From Gallionellaceae bacterium (GTDB lineage Bacteria > Pseudomonadota > Gammaproteobacteria > Burkholderiales > Gallionellaceae), in assembly GCA_030646595.1 (NCBI GenBank), contig JAUSKS010000274.1, forward strand, positions 1-11,373: a stretch of 11,373 bases of DNA, in the 5' to 3' direction. The translations under genes were made by a program, and so were the position numbers. Shown here piece by piece: positions 1-6,757 of the stretch (position 1 is the stretch's first letter; each line of letters starts with the position of its first letter). The notes below the pieces were generated by a model. That model ran no database searches. It saw only the letters and a program-made list of their open reading frames with translations, and was not told the origin of the DNA.

Positions 1-778
1 GTGGCACATTTTCTACCAGGCCGCCGCCGGTGATATGCGCCATGCCTTTGATGCGCATGGTCTGCATGAGCGCCAATAGCGGTTTGACATAAATGCGCGT
101 GGGGGCCATCAGACAATCCGCCAGGCTCCAGTCGCCATCAAATTTGGCATGCAGGTCGGGTTGGCTGCGCTCGATAATTTTGCGCACCAATGAATAACCG
201 TTGGAATGCACTCCATTGGAAGCCAGCCCCAGCACGACATCGCCGGGCTGAATGTCTGCGCCGGTAATGATGTTGGCTTTTTCTACTACACCGACTGCAA
301 ACCCTGCCAGATCGTATTCGCCGGGCACATACATGCCGGGCATTTCAGCCGTCTCACCACCAATCAATGCGCAACCCGCCAGTTCGCAGCCTGCGGCAAT
401 GCCTTTGATCACTTCGGTGGCAGTTGCCACATCCAGTTTGCCACAGGCAAAATAATCGAGAAAGAACAGCGGTTCGGCACCTTGTACCAGAATATCATTG
501 ACGCTCATGCCGACCAGATCAATGCCCACCGTGTCATGCCGATTGAGCTCAAATGCCAGTTTGAGTTTGGTGCCCACGCCATCGGTGCCAGAGACTAATA
601 CCGGCTCGCGGTATTTTTTGGAAATTTCCACCAGCCCGCCGAATCCGCCAATTCCGCTCAGCACTTCCGGGCGCAGCGTGCGTTTGGCAAAGGGTTTGAT
701 ATTCTCCACCAGGCGGTCACCGGCATCTATGTCTACGCCCGCATCGCGGTAGGAAAGGCTATTATGGGGAGGGTTCAA
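1..778 (-). CDS. purM: Phosphoribosylformylglycinamidine cyclo-ligase (AIR synthetase), 3' end missing
   Basis: PurM converts formylglycinamidine ribonucleotide to aminoimidazole ribonucleotide with ATP in cytoplasmic de novo purine synthesis. The first 259 residues are visible. They carry the family's N-terminal [14 protein letters not shown] (residues 7-20), the glycine-rich IGGFGGL (43-49), GTDGVGTK (64-71), a D-V-G-M-S-V-N-D stretch near 87-95, [11 protein letters not shown] (140-150), and ITGGGLVEN close to the window edge. The family is usually about 350 residues, so roughly 90 C-terminal residues lie beyond position 1. I chose the TTG at 778-776 because the conserved N-terminus begins just after it and no in-frame ATG fits; the ribosome binding site is weak. 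It is divergent from the permease gene, with 65 bases between the preferred starts. The reading frame is intact. Identity is very secure; the start is moderately so. Confidence 0.96.
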   Translation of the reverse strand, partial: MNPPHNSLSYRDAGVDIDAGDRLVENIKPFAKRTLRPEVLSGIGGFGGLVEISKKYREPVLVSGTDGVGTKLKLAFELNRHDTVGIDLVGMSVNDILVQGAEPLFFLDYFACGKLDVATATEVIKGIAAGCELAGCALIGGETAEMPGMYVPGEYDLAGFAVGVVEKANIITGADIQPGDVVLGLASNGVHSNGYSLVRKIIERSQPDLHAKFDGDWSLADCLMAPTRIYVKPLLALMQTMRIKGMAHITGGGLVENVP

Positions 779-779
779 G

Positions 780-808
780 TTGAGTTCTCGCTTTCTTCGG
801 GATACAGT
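780..808 (+). promoter_or_regulatory. Candidate sigma70 promoter for the permease-hda operon
   Basis: TTGAGT (780-785) and TACAGT (803-808) each match four of six consensus bases and are separated by the ideal 17 bases. Transcription would begin near 815, upstream of both the GTG 826 and ATG 844 starts. The -35 hexamer lies two bases outside the purM start codon, so expression of the divergent genes could interfere. Only weak consensus matches support this. Confidence 0.3.
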
Positions 809-843
809 GCAGGCCTTAATTATTAGTGCGATTTTACTCCAAA

Positions 844-1896
844 ATGACCCCTTACCGCTTTGTCATCTTGCAATGGTCAGTGATTATTATTGTGCTGGGC
901 GGGCTGTTATATCTGCTTAACCCTATTTTAACGCCCTTCATCGCGGCAGCCATCCTGGCCTATATTTGCGACCCAGCGGTAAACAGGCTGTGCGCATGGA
1001 AACTGCCCCGTGTGCTAGCTACGCTGGTGGTCATGCTGGCCTTGTTTGGTTTGCTGGCATTGTTAGTGTTGATTATGTTGCCCTTGCTCAGCCAAGAGAC
1101 GCAACTGCTTATCACACGTTTTCCGGAATGGCTGGATGCTGTTCAGAACAAGTTGCTGCCTTATCTGCAACAGCGTTTTGGCCTGAGCCTGCAATGGGAT
1201 AATGCGACGATCAAAAATTTCCTGATAAGCCACGGCCAAAGTGCTGGCGGGGCGGCAGCTACGGTACTGCCGTGGCTGGGCAATAGCAGTTCGGCACTGT
1301 TGACGATGTTGATGAACCTGGTGTTGATTCCAGTTGCGCTGTTTTATTTGTTGCGCGATTGGCCATTATTGCTGGCGCACATCGAACAAATCATTCCGCG
1401 TCATAGCCACGCCAAGGTATTGGAAATCAGTCGCGAAGTGGATAGTGTACTGGCAGAATTTTTGCGCGGACAGATCGCGACCATGTTATTGATGAGCGTA
1501 TTTTACGCCGTCGCCTTATCGCTGGCCGGGCTGCAATTTGCCTTGCCCATAGGAATATTGGCCGGCATGCTGGTGTTTGTGCCCTATCTGGGTGTGGTCA
1601 TCGGCCTGCTGCTGGCTACCTTGGCCGCCTTTACCCAGTTCAGCCAATTTAGTGACATGCTGATCGTTTGGGTAATATTCGGCATCGGTCAATTGCTGGA
1701 AGGCATGCTGGTCACGCCGTGGCTGGTCGGGCAGCGTATCGGACTGCACCCGCTGGTGGTGATTTTTGCGCTGCTTGCCTTCGGACAATTATTCGGCTTC
1801 TTCGGCCTGCTGCTGGCACTGCCTTTATCGGCAGCCCTGCTGGTCGGGTTACGTCATATACGACACTGGTATTTATCCAGTGCTTTATATTTATGA
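844..1896 (+). CDS. AI-2E family transporter (PerM/YdiK-like permease)
   Basis: This is a polytopic inner-membrane protein of about 350 residues, the usual length for the AI-2E/PerM (UPF0118) family. About eight hydrophobic helices are visible: two near the N-terminus, one near residues 60-85, one near 150-170, and a dense C-terminal group. The family's C-terminal signature [20 protein letters not shown] and a following [11 protein letters not shown] are clear. Members have been linked to AI-2 export or sodium/proton exchange, but the substrate cannot be read from sequence. The frame is open from a GTG at 826; I prefer the ATG at 844 because MTPYRF fits the family start, though neither has a strong ribosome binding site. 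Its stop codon overlaps the hda start (ATGA), so the two are probably co-transcribed and translationally coupled. Next to purM and hda this permease is a familiar betaproteobacterial neighbour, and its role there is not known to me. Confidence 0.9.
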   Translation: MTPYRFVILQWSVIIIVLGGLLYLLNPILTPFIAAAILAYICDPAVNRLCAWKLPRVLATLVVMLALFGLLALLVLIMLPLLSQETQLLITRFPEWLDAVQNKLLPYLQQRFGLSLQWDNATIKNFLISHGQSAGGAAATVLPWLGNSSSALLTMLMNLVLIPVALFYLLRDWPLLLAHIEQIIPRHSHAKVLEISREVDSVLAEFLRGQIATMLLMSVFYAVALSLAGLQFALPIGILAGMLVFVPYLGVVIGLLLATLAAFTQFSQFSDMLIVWVIFGIGQLLEGMLVTPWLVGQRIGLHPLVVIFALLAFGQLFGFFGLLLALPLSAALLVGLRHIRHWYLSSALYL

Positions 1897-2540
1897 CCCA
1901 GTTGCTGCTTGATATCAGCCCGGACTGGACGCCGACGCTGGATAATTTTGTCGTGGGGCGCAATATTGAGATGCTGTCAGCCTTGCGTCATGCCCTGGCA
2001 GGCACGGCACGGGAGCGGTGTTTTTATTTGTGGGGTGAGGCAGGCAGCGGCAAAACGCATTTGTTGCAGGCAGTCATGGAACAGGCGCGCATGCTAGGCC
2101 AATCTGCTAGCTACATGCAGGCTGCTGTTCCTCAGTATATGCAATGTGTGGCGGTGGATGATGCAGAGGCATTGGATGAAGCGGGACAGATTGCCTTATT
2201 CGATCTTTACAACGGCATGCGCGAGCAGGAGGGTCTATTGCTGGTCAGCGGAATGGCTGCGCCGGCCCATCTGAATTTGCGTGATGACCTGCGCACACGC
2301 CTGGGCTGGGGGTTGGTCTATCAGGTACATGGCTTGAATGAAGCAGAGAAGGTGCAGGCATTGGAGCAACATGCCCAGGCGCGTGGCTTTATCTTGCCGC
2401 AGGAAGTGACGCAATATCTGCTGCGTCACGGGCGGCGCGATTTGCCGGCCTTGCTGGCGCTGCTGGATAAACTGGATGAACACTGTCTGCGTTTGCAGCG
2501 GGGGCCGTCAGTACCGCTGCTGAAAGAAGTGATGCAGTAA
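1893..2540 (+). CDS. hda: DnaA regulatory inactivator Hda
   Basis: Hda is a DnaA-like AAA+ protein that binds the DNA-loaded sliding clamp and stimulates hydrolysis of DnaA-bound ATP, preventing re-initiation of replication. The 215-residue product has the expected length and lacks the DnaA DNA-binding domain. Visible motifs are Walker A GEAGSGKT (48-55), Walker B-like CVAVDDAEAL (85-94), a sensor I-like LLVSGMAAP (116-124), a box VII-like R-D-D-L-R-T-R-L (130-137) containing a candidate arginine finger, and a sensor II-like RRDLPALLALLDKL. The N-terminal QLLLDI (3-8) matches the QLxL clamp-binding motif known from Hda. The ATG at 1893 overlaps the permease stop (ATGA) and no independent ribosome binding site is evident, so translational coupling is likely. 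Its stop lies 8 bases from the convergent end of the FimV-like gene, with no obvious terminator between them. The reading frame stays open far upstream, but that extension overlaps the permease and is not homologous. Confidence 0.93.
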   Translation: MTQLLLDISPDWTPTLDNFVVGRNIEMLSALRHALAGTARERCFYLWGEAGSGKTHLLQAVMEQARMLGQSASYMQAAVPQYMQCVAVDDAEALDEAGQIALFDLYNGMREQEGLLLVSGMAAPAHLNLRDDLRTRLGWGLVYQVHGLNEAEKVQALEQHAQARGFILPQEVTQYLLRHGRRDLPALLALLDKLDEHCLRLQRGPSVPLLKEVMQ

Positions 2541-2548
2541 TGAACTGA

Positions 2549-4495
2549 TCAGGTTTTCTTTGGTTTGTTGCTTCTGGAATTATCCAGCTTCTTGTATTCA
2601 TCCAGGCGCACATCCGGTTGCGGGTTAAGGTCTGACAGGAAATTTTCCATGTCCTGTGGCGTAGATGGGGTATCGGGTGATGCAATGCTTTGTTGTTGCT
2701 GTAAGGCTTGTTGTAGCTGCGCTGGGGTAACCATTTTGCGCGCCACCAAATATCCACCCAAGCGGCCATGCTGCTTGGGGTCGAAATCATCCAGGCACTT
2801 TTCCATATCGCGCATGGATAATACGCCCGCTTCTACCAGAATATCTCCGATCAAGCGGCGTTTACCCGATGCAATAGGGGTGGCAGGCGGCGTAGTGTCT
2901 GCTATGTTGCCATCTGTGTACAGCGGATTGTTCTGCTCCACTGCGCGCCCCAGTGCTTGAATGTCTGTCCATACAGGGCTGTTGGGGTTGTGCCTCATAA
3001 AATCCCGCGCAGTTTGTTCAAACTCGCCACCTTTTTTGAGAGAGGAAAGTATGGATAACAACAACAGCCATGCTTCATTTTTGTCAGGATATTGCGGGAC
3101 TAATTCTTGCAATATCAAGGCCGCTCTTTCGGGATGGCCGTAAGTTGCATATAGCTCAGCTTCTTCAATAATGGAATCAACTTCAGCCAGTTCCTCTTTG
3201 GATTTTGTGTAAGAAGAAGGAGGAGGAGGGGAGGGCGGTGGAGCACTGGTTTTTTTTGTCGGGGTGATGGCCCGTGGTGAAGCTGTCATGGGCGTTTTAG
3301 CAGGTAGTCGTGCAGTGGTCTTGCTAGGCCGGATTGAAGCCGGAGCTGGGGTTTGGACTGGAGGTGCCGATACAGCTTCCTCGGCTAATTGCTTCCACGC
3401 TTGCTCATTCAGCCGTTGTGCATTAATCCTGTTGTACAAGCGGAATCCAAACAACAAGGCAAGTATGGCCAAGGCTACTCCAACAGCAAAGATGATCCGG
3501 TTTTTCTTGATGTCAGTCCAAGGAAGACTGCTTTCTTTAATATTGGCAATGGACACTGTGGCAGGCGGCGTACTCGTCGCCAGTTGTGCCAGCTTCAACT
3601 TGATTTCGCCAAGCTCATCCTGTAGCAGCTTGACCTGGTTTTGCAAGGTTAAAAAGCTGGCCATCTGGTCATCAGCGTCCAGCATTTTTTGCCGTGCCAG
3701 CAATAACTCGCGCTCTTCGGGAGTAATTTTTCCAATGCGCGATTCGTCCATAGGTTCGTTGGAAAGCTTCAGCCTGAATGCTTTCAGATGAGTTGATTTT
3801 TGGCGCGCGGACAAAGGGGCCGAGCGTTTTCTGGCAATTGGTCGGGGATGATTCCCAATACTCTGCTGCGTGGTAACGACAGGCTGAGTCCGACGCTTGG
3901 CGGTAGCGTGCGGCTGTATCTGGTTTATCAGGGCAGGGCTGATAGCAAGCGCAATTTTATTGTCTGGCGCTACGTTGTTGGCAGACGCTACGCTATTATC
4001 TAGTGGCACATTGGGCGCGGCTGTATTGATGGGAGTTTGCGCCACAGTACGCGGCATGATTGCCAGGTCAGGCAAAAAAGTGAAGGTCTTGGTTACGCTG
4101 CCCATACCGGGGCAACTGACGCGCAGCCTTAATTTGGCAAACGCTTCATTGAATGATTCGTGCGAACTGATAGTCACATATTGCCGTCCTGCCACTGTTG
4201 TCAGTGACAGCTTAGGCAACGTCAAATAATATTGCCGATCTTCATCTTCTGGATCGGGGGGTATCAAGGATAAGCAGGAGTTGCTGACGTTCTCATTGGT
4301 ACTACCCCGCAACTCTACCTGAATATATAACAGCTCCCCTAATTTGCTCTGCGACTCAATTTCACCGATGGTAATGGCCCATGCTGCACATGGCAAAAGC
4401 AATACAAGAGTAATAGCCGTGGCTGCGCGAATAACAGAGAAGAGCATCCGGATATTCAAGATAATATATGCGACCTGGGCTAGCAGGCGCTCCAT
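2549..4495 (-). CDS. FimV-like membrane protein with C-terminal GspE-N/MshEN-like module
   Basis: The product has 648 residues. In order: a signal sequence or signal anchor ending near AWA (residue 40); a FimV N-terminal-type domain (about 41-145) starting ITIGEIESQSKLGE, with Cys74 and Cys128; a low-complexity Pro/Ala/Ser linker; a coiled coil (about 260-306); a membrane helix (about 334-355); a Pro-rich linker; a TPR region (about 430-535) with ELYATYGHPERAA and a closing W-x3-LGR-x6-NPLY pattern typical of FimV; and a GspE-N/MshEN-like module (545-602). That module has two helical repeats: GDILVEAGVL (550-559) and RLGGYLV (578-584) followed by LQQALQQQ (594-601). No LysM domain is seen. 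FimV family proteins are polar scaffolds for type IV pili and type II secretion. I infer a FimV paralogue whose C-terminus may sense c-di-GMP. Met17 (4447) is an alternative start giving a tidier signal peptide; Met1 has only a closely spaced AGGA. The ortholog of housekeeping FimV usually lies by asd/truA, so I give no symbol. Confidence 0.82.
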   Translation of the reverse strand: MERLLAQVAYIILNIRMLFSVIRAATAITLVLLLPCAAWAITIGEIESQSKLGELLYIQVELRGSTNENVSNSCLSLIPPDPEDEDRQYYLTLPKLSLTTVAGRQYVTISSHESFNEAFAKLRLRVSCPGMGSVTKTFTFLPDLAIMPRTVAQTPINTAAPNVPLDNSVASANNVAPDNKIALAISPALINQIQPHATAKRRTQPVVTTQQSIGNHPRPIARKRSAPLSARQKSTHLKAFRLKLSNEPMDESRIGKITPEERELLLARQKMLDADDQMASFLTLQNQVKLLQDELGEIKLKLAQLATSTPPATVSIANIKESSLPWTDIKKNRIIFAVGVALAILALLFGFRLYNRINAQRLNEQAWKQLAEEAVSAPPVQTPAPASIRPSKTTARLPAKTPMTASPRAITPTKKTSAPPPSPPPPSSYTKSKEELAEVDSIIEEAELYATYGHPERAALILQELVPQYPDKNEAWLLLLSILSSLKKGGEFEQTARDFMRHNPNSPVWTDIQALGRAVEQNNPLYTDGNIADTTPPATPIASGKRRLIGDILVEAGVLSMRDMEKCLDDFDPKQHGRLGGYLVARKMVTPAQLQQALQQQQSIASPDTPSTPQDMENFLSDLNPQPDVRLDEYKKLDNSRSNKPKKT

Positions 4496-4506
4496 TTCCT
4501 ATAAGA

Positions 4507-4516
4507 ACTGTACAGT
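4507..4516. promoter_or_regulatory. 10-bp perfect palindrome upstream of the FimV-like gene
   Basis: ACTGTACAGT is a perfect 10-base palindrome lying 12 bases before the start codon at 4495, between the candidate promoter and the gene. It could be a regulator half-site pair or chance. It is not the classical LexA box, which has eight bases between CTGT and ACAG. Confidence 0.2.
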
Positions 4517-4593
4517 AAGCACACCACTTGAGCTGTGACCCGATGTTGGACATGCTGCGCGAATTATTTTTTGTTACACATTTATTACCGGCT

Positions 4594-4602
4594 ATTCTAC
4601 CA
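4594..4602 (-). promoter_or_regulatory. Candidate extended -10 promoter for the FimV-like gene
   Basis: Read on the minus strand this is TGGTAGAAT, an extended -10 element (TGn plus five of six matches to TATAAT). Transcription would start near 4587, giving a leader of about 90 bases before the FimV-like start. The -35 region is poor. It implies that the FimV-like gene can be transcribed apart from the MshEN gene upstream of it. This is pattern matching only. Confidence 0.3.
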
Positions 4603-4637
4603 GTAACTCCCTGTATTTCTAAGCTGAGCAGGCAAAC

Positions 4638-4723
4638 ATTCTCACGCCAAGACGCAAAGGCGCAAGGAAAATCAACCTCGCTTTAGTTTTTCTTGGCGTC
4701 TTTGCGCCTTTGTTGGTAAGAAT
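4638..4723. repeat. Imperfect inverted repeat between the MshEN and FimV-like genes
   Basis: The left arm (about 4638-4671) contains CGCCAAGACGCAAAGGCGC. The right arm (about 4687-4723) reads, as reverse complement, CAAAGGCGCAAAGACGCC after the same ATTCT start, so the arms pair over about 34-37 bases with small gaps and several G/A differences. The loop is about 15 bases. The structure begins directly after the stop codon of the MshEN gene (4724-4726). It has no clear T-tract on the minus strand, so it is not a classical intrinsic terminator. Similar GCGTCTTTGCGCC-type intergenic repeats are familiar to me from other bacterial genomes, but I cannot name the family. Confidence 0.6.
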
Positions 4724-5638
4724 CTAATTATATTTATTAAGCCGGTTTACAATTTCATGGCGTGGTGCAAACACGGGATTTATTTTCAATCGGGTCAGCG
4801 TAGTGAAAAATTGGTGATCATTAAAGGTTAGTGGGTCAGCTACTGCCAGGAACAGCGTGCTTTGATAAATGCCGACTGGTATTGCCTGCTTTTCGCGTGC
4901 CTGGGCAGAAGGTACAGTCCTCAGTGTTTCAAACGGGATGATGATGTGTAATATATCCACCATCAGTACACCTGCCTGAACGTAGAGTGCACGACTTATA
5001 TCCTCACGTTTAACGATGCCAATTTCAATCAGTATCTGGCCTATGGTTTTTCCTTTGTGTTCAGCTTTGTCCTGCATGCGTTGCACCACGCGCAAGGTAC
5101 GTTCCTCCATCAGGCCATAATGCACCAGAATTTCTTCGACGGGTTTGCCCTGTTGTGCATAAACATTCTCTCCGCTGTTTCCTAGCTCTGCGCTGGTGAT
5201 TAACTCACGTTGTGAGCTAACCTGTGGCCATCTGGCAGCAGAATTTGTAGCGCTGGGAACCATGTCAGAAATTGTGCTGGCTGTTTCTGGCTCGATACCA
5301 TGCTTGGTGGGTGCGGGTAAAGTATAACCACTGAAAGGGTCGTATGGATCAATGTCAAGAGTAGGGAACAAAAATTCATGCATCTGCTTTAGCAGCACAA
5401 TTTCCTTCAACACCTCTACAGGGAAGCCTTGGCGACCTGAGCGGCCTGAATGGTCGGAACTATCGCCGAGAATAAGCGAATCGAGATAGCTGACTGCATC
5501 TTTGGCCCCCCAAAGCAATTCCACACGCTGCAAAATTCGCGGGTAACTTTTTTCCAGTAATCCCGGAAATTTTGCCTCAGCATTGATTAATGATTCATAA
5601 AGCCGGGGATATTGGTTCTGGTAAGTATTCAAGTGCAA
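4724..5638 (-). CDS. Stand-alone MshEN/GspE N-terminal domain protein without an ATPase domain
   Basis: The 304-residue product is soluble, with no signal peptide or membrane helix. Residues 1-95 form an apparently helical domain I do not recognise, with YPRILQRVELLWG, RQGFPVEVLKEI and MHEFLFP as the likely conserved points. A polar linker follows (about 100-160). Residues about 164-304 match the N-terminal domain of type II secretion/type IV pilus ATPases: two helical repeats (EEILVHYGLM, then IGQILIEIGIV at 199-209 with L-x2-Q at 218-221), then a sub-domain containing IPVGIYQSTLFLAVADPL. The P-loop ATPase that normally follows is absent and the protein simply ends. The repeats keep the hydrophobic spacing of the c-di-GMP motif, but the Arg of RLG is Thr198 in the second and missing in the first. 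The start is TTG at 5638 or, better spaced from GAGGG, TTG at 5632. Likely partner: the FimV-like protein. Function not established. Confidence 0.78.
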   Translation of the reverse strand: MHLNTYQNQYPRLYESLINAEAKFPGLLEKSYPRILQRVELLWGAKDAVSYLDSLILGDSSDHSGRSGRQGFPVEVLKEIVLLKQMHEFLFPTLDIDPYDPFSGYTLPAPTKHGIEPETASTISDMVPSATNSAARWPQVSSQRELITSAELGNSGENVYAQQGKPVEEILVHYGLMEERTLRVVQRMQDKAEHKGKTIGQILIEIGIVKREDISRALYVQAGVLMVDILHIIIPFETLRTVPSAQAREKQAIPVGIYQSTLFLAVADPLTFNDHQFFTTLTRLKINPVFAPRHEIVNRLNKYN

Positions 5639-5679
5639 ACCCTCATGGTGACACCAGATATATTATGTTTAATGCCCGG

Positions 5680-5685
5680 ATTATA
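5680..5685 (-). promoter_or_regulatory. Candidate -10 element (TATAAT) for the MshEN gene
   Basis: On the minus strand the intergenic region carries a perfect TATAAT about 42-48 bases before the TTG start, placing a start of transcription near 5673. The -35 region at 16-18 bases spacing is not recognisable, so an activator or chance must be considered. The remaining divergent region (5639-5804) also holds TATAGT at 5768-5773, a possible weak -10 for the plus-strand HAD gene. Confidence 0.35.
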
Positions 5686-5804
5686 AGCCAAAATAATCGT
5701 AAGGCCTTATCTTGCTGCACTGGAGCAAAACGCCTCAGCAGCAGTATTTGTTATCATGGGAGTTATTTATAGTTTTGCGTGGTCTCTAAAAAGGGGAGTT
5801 GATA

Positions 5805-6488
5805 GTGCAACTGGCTTTATTTGATTTGGACAACACCTTGCTGAATGGCGATAGTGATTTTGAATGGGCGCAATTTTTGATCGAACAAGGTGTGCTTGAT
5901 CGTGAATTATTCGAGGCCAAGAACCTGGCTTTTTATCAGCAGTACAAAGCTGGCACATTGGATATACATGAGTTCCTTGATTTTCAGTTGAAACCCTTGT
6001 CCCGCCATAGCCGCAGTGAGCTGGAGCGCTGGCACGAAATGTTCATGCAGAAAAAAGTACGCGGCATGATGACTGTGTCGGCGCAACAACTGGTGGCGCG
6101 ACATCATGTAGCAGGGGATGTGTGTGTCATTATCACCGCCACCAATAGTTTTGTGACTGCGCCGATTGCGCAAGCATTTGGCATAGCGCACCTGATTGCA
6201 ACCGAGCCGGAACAAAAGGATGGAAAATTTACCGGACGCGTGGCCGGGGTGCCGAGTTTTCGCGAAGGCAAAATCACCCGTCTGGAACATTGGATGGCAC
6301 AGCATGGCTGGAACTGGGAAAGTTTTCAAGGAAGCTGGTTTTACAGTGACTCACTAAATGATTTACCACTGTTATCCAAAGTCAACAATCCGGTGGCGGT
6401 GGATCCTGATGCGACGCTGGAAGCACATGCCCGGCAACATGGCTGGCCTATTATTAGCTTGCGTGGGGCAGTAGTAGCCGCGTTATAA
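5805..6488 (+). CDS. HAD superfamily hydrolase, subfamily IB (phosphoserine phosphatase-like)
   Basis: The 227-residue product has all four HAD motifs: FDLDNTL with the nucleophile Asp7 and Asp9; the motif II TATNS (111-115); motif III Lys156 in REGKITRL; and motif IV SDSLNDLPLL from residue 181, which binds magnesium through Asp182 and Asp186. The cap between motifs I and II is the helical C1 type of SerB-like enzymes. Length and layout fit the subfamily IB PSPase-like group; the natural phosphomonoester substrate is not known, and it is not SerB proper. I chose GTG at 5805 because AAGGGGAG (5791-5798) lies six bases before it and MQLALFDLDNT matches the usual start; the TTG at 5799 is too close to the ribosome binding site. 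In many betaproteobacteria this gene follows hda directly; here a two-gene insert separates them. Confidence 0.9.
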   Translation: MQLALFDLDNTLLNGDSDFEWAQFLIEQGVLDRELFEAKNLAFYQQYKAGTLDIHEFLDFQLKPLSRHSRSELERWHEMFMQKKVRGMMTVSAQQLVARHHVAGDVCVIITATNSFVTAPIAQAFGIAHLIATEPEQKDGKFTGRVAGVPSFREGKITRLEHWMAQHGWNWESFQGSWFYSDSLNDLPLLSKVNNPVAVDPDATLEAHARQHGWPIISLRGAVVAAL

Positions 6489-6604
6489 TGGCTGGATTCC
6501 ATGTTGTGGCGATATTGACCAGGCCAACACGGCCCCAAGTGATGAGAAAGCTACACAGTATTTTTTCGCATGTTCTCTTACAAAATTCCGCACGATAAAA
6601 TGAA

Positions 6605-6746
6605 GGGCGTCTCTAAAAATTCAAGTTCCTAAGCCAGACAAGGCGTGAGCAAAAAACTGCGACGCCGCATATGGTTGATATGTAAGGAGCGGTTTTTTTG
6701 CAGGCAACGCAGTATGGCAATGGAAATTGAATTTTTGGAGATGTCC
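6605..6746. repeat. 142-bp palindromic (MITE/REP-like) element before nagZ
   Basis: The ends are near-identical inverted repeats: GGGCGTCTCTAAAAATTCAA at the left matches GGACATCTCCAAAAATTCAA read inward from the right, with four differences in 20. Pairing continues inward through TTCC and GCCA, then GCAAAAAACTGC against GCGGTTTTTTTGC, to a central CATAT-GGTTG-ATATG at about 6669-6681. The centre of symmetry coincides with the middle of the element, so the whole unit can fold into one long hairpin. It encodes no protein. No convincing target-site duplication is visible. It ends one base before the GGAGA that serves as nagZ ribosome binding site. I infer a non-autonomous mobile or structural repeat; the parent element is unknown. 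Confidence 0.75.
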
Positions 6747-6757
6747 TGGAGAAGTTG

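Noticed and set aside
206..752. Plus-strand open frames across purM
   Set aside because: They are antisense to a clearly conserved PurM reading frame and have no recognisable motifs.
1668..1892. Upstream in-frame extension of hda giving a 290-residue protein
   Set aside because: The extra residues lie wholly inside the permease gene, show no family resemblance, and the ATGA overlap start at 1893 gives a normal-length Hda.
2565..4229. Several plus-strand open frames antisense to the FimV-like gene
   Set aside because: Their composition is that of reverse-complemented low-complexity linkers, with no ribosome binding sites or domains; the minus-strand frame has ordered FimV domains.
4507..4516. 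LexA/SOS operator at ACTGTACAGT
   Set aside because: The proteobacterial LexA box needs CTGT and ACAG separated by eight bases; here they are directly adjacent.
4687..4723. Intrinsic terminator for the MshEN gene
   Set aside because: A hairpin is present, but no T-run follows it on the minus strand, so I list it only as an inverted repeat.
5782..5792. GTCTCTAAAAA, also present at the left end of the 142-bp palindrome
   Set aside because: Eleven bases of identity without the rest of the element is too little to call a second copy or an excision remnant.
6489..6604. Terminator after the HAD gene or promoter for nagZ
   Set aside because: Only a bulged GCCAACA/TGTTGTGGC pairing and poor -35/-10 matches before TAAAAT (6596-6601) are visible; neither reaches a level I would annotate.
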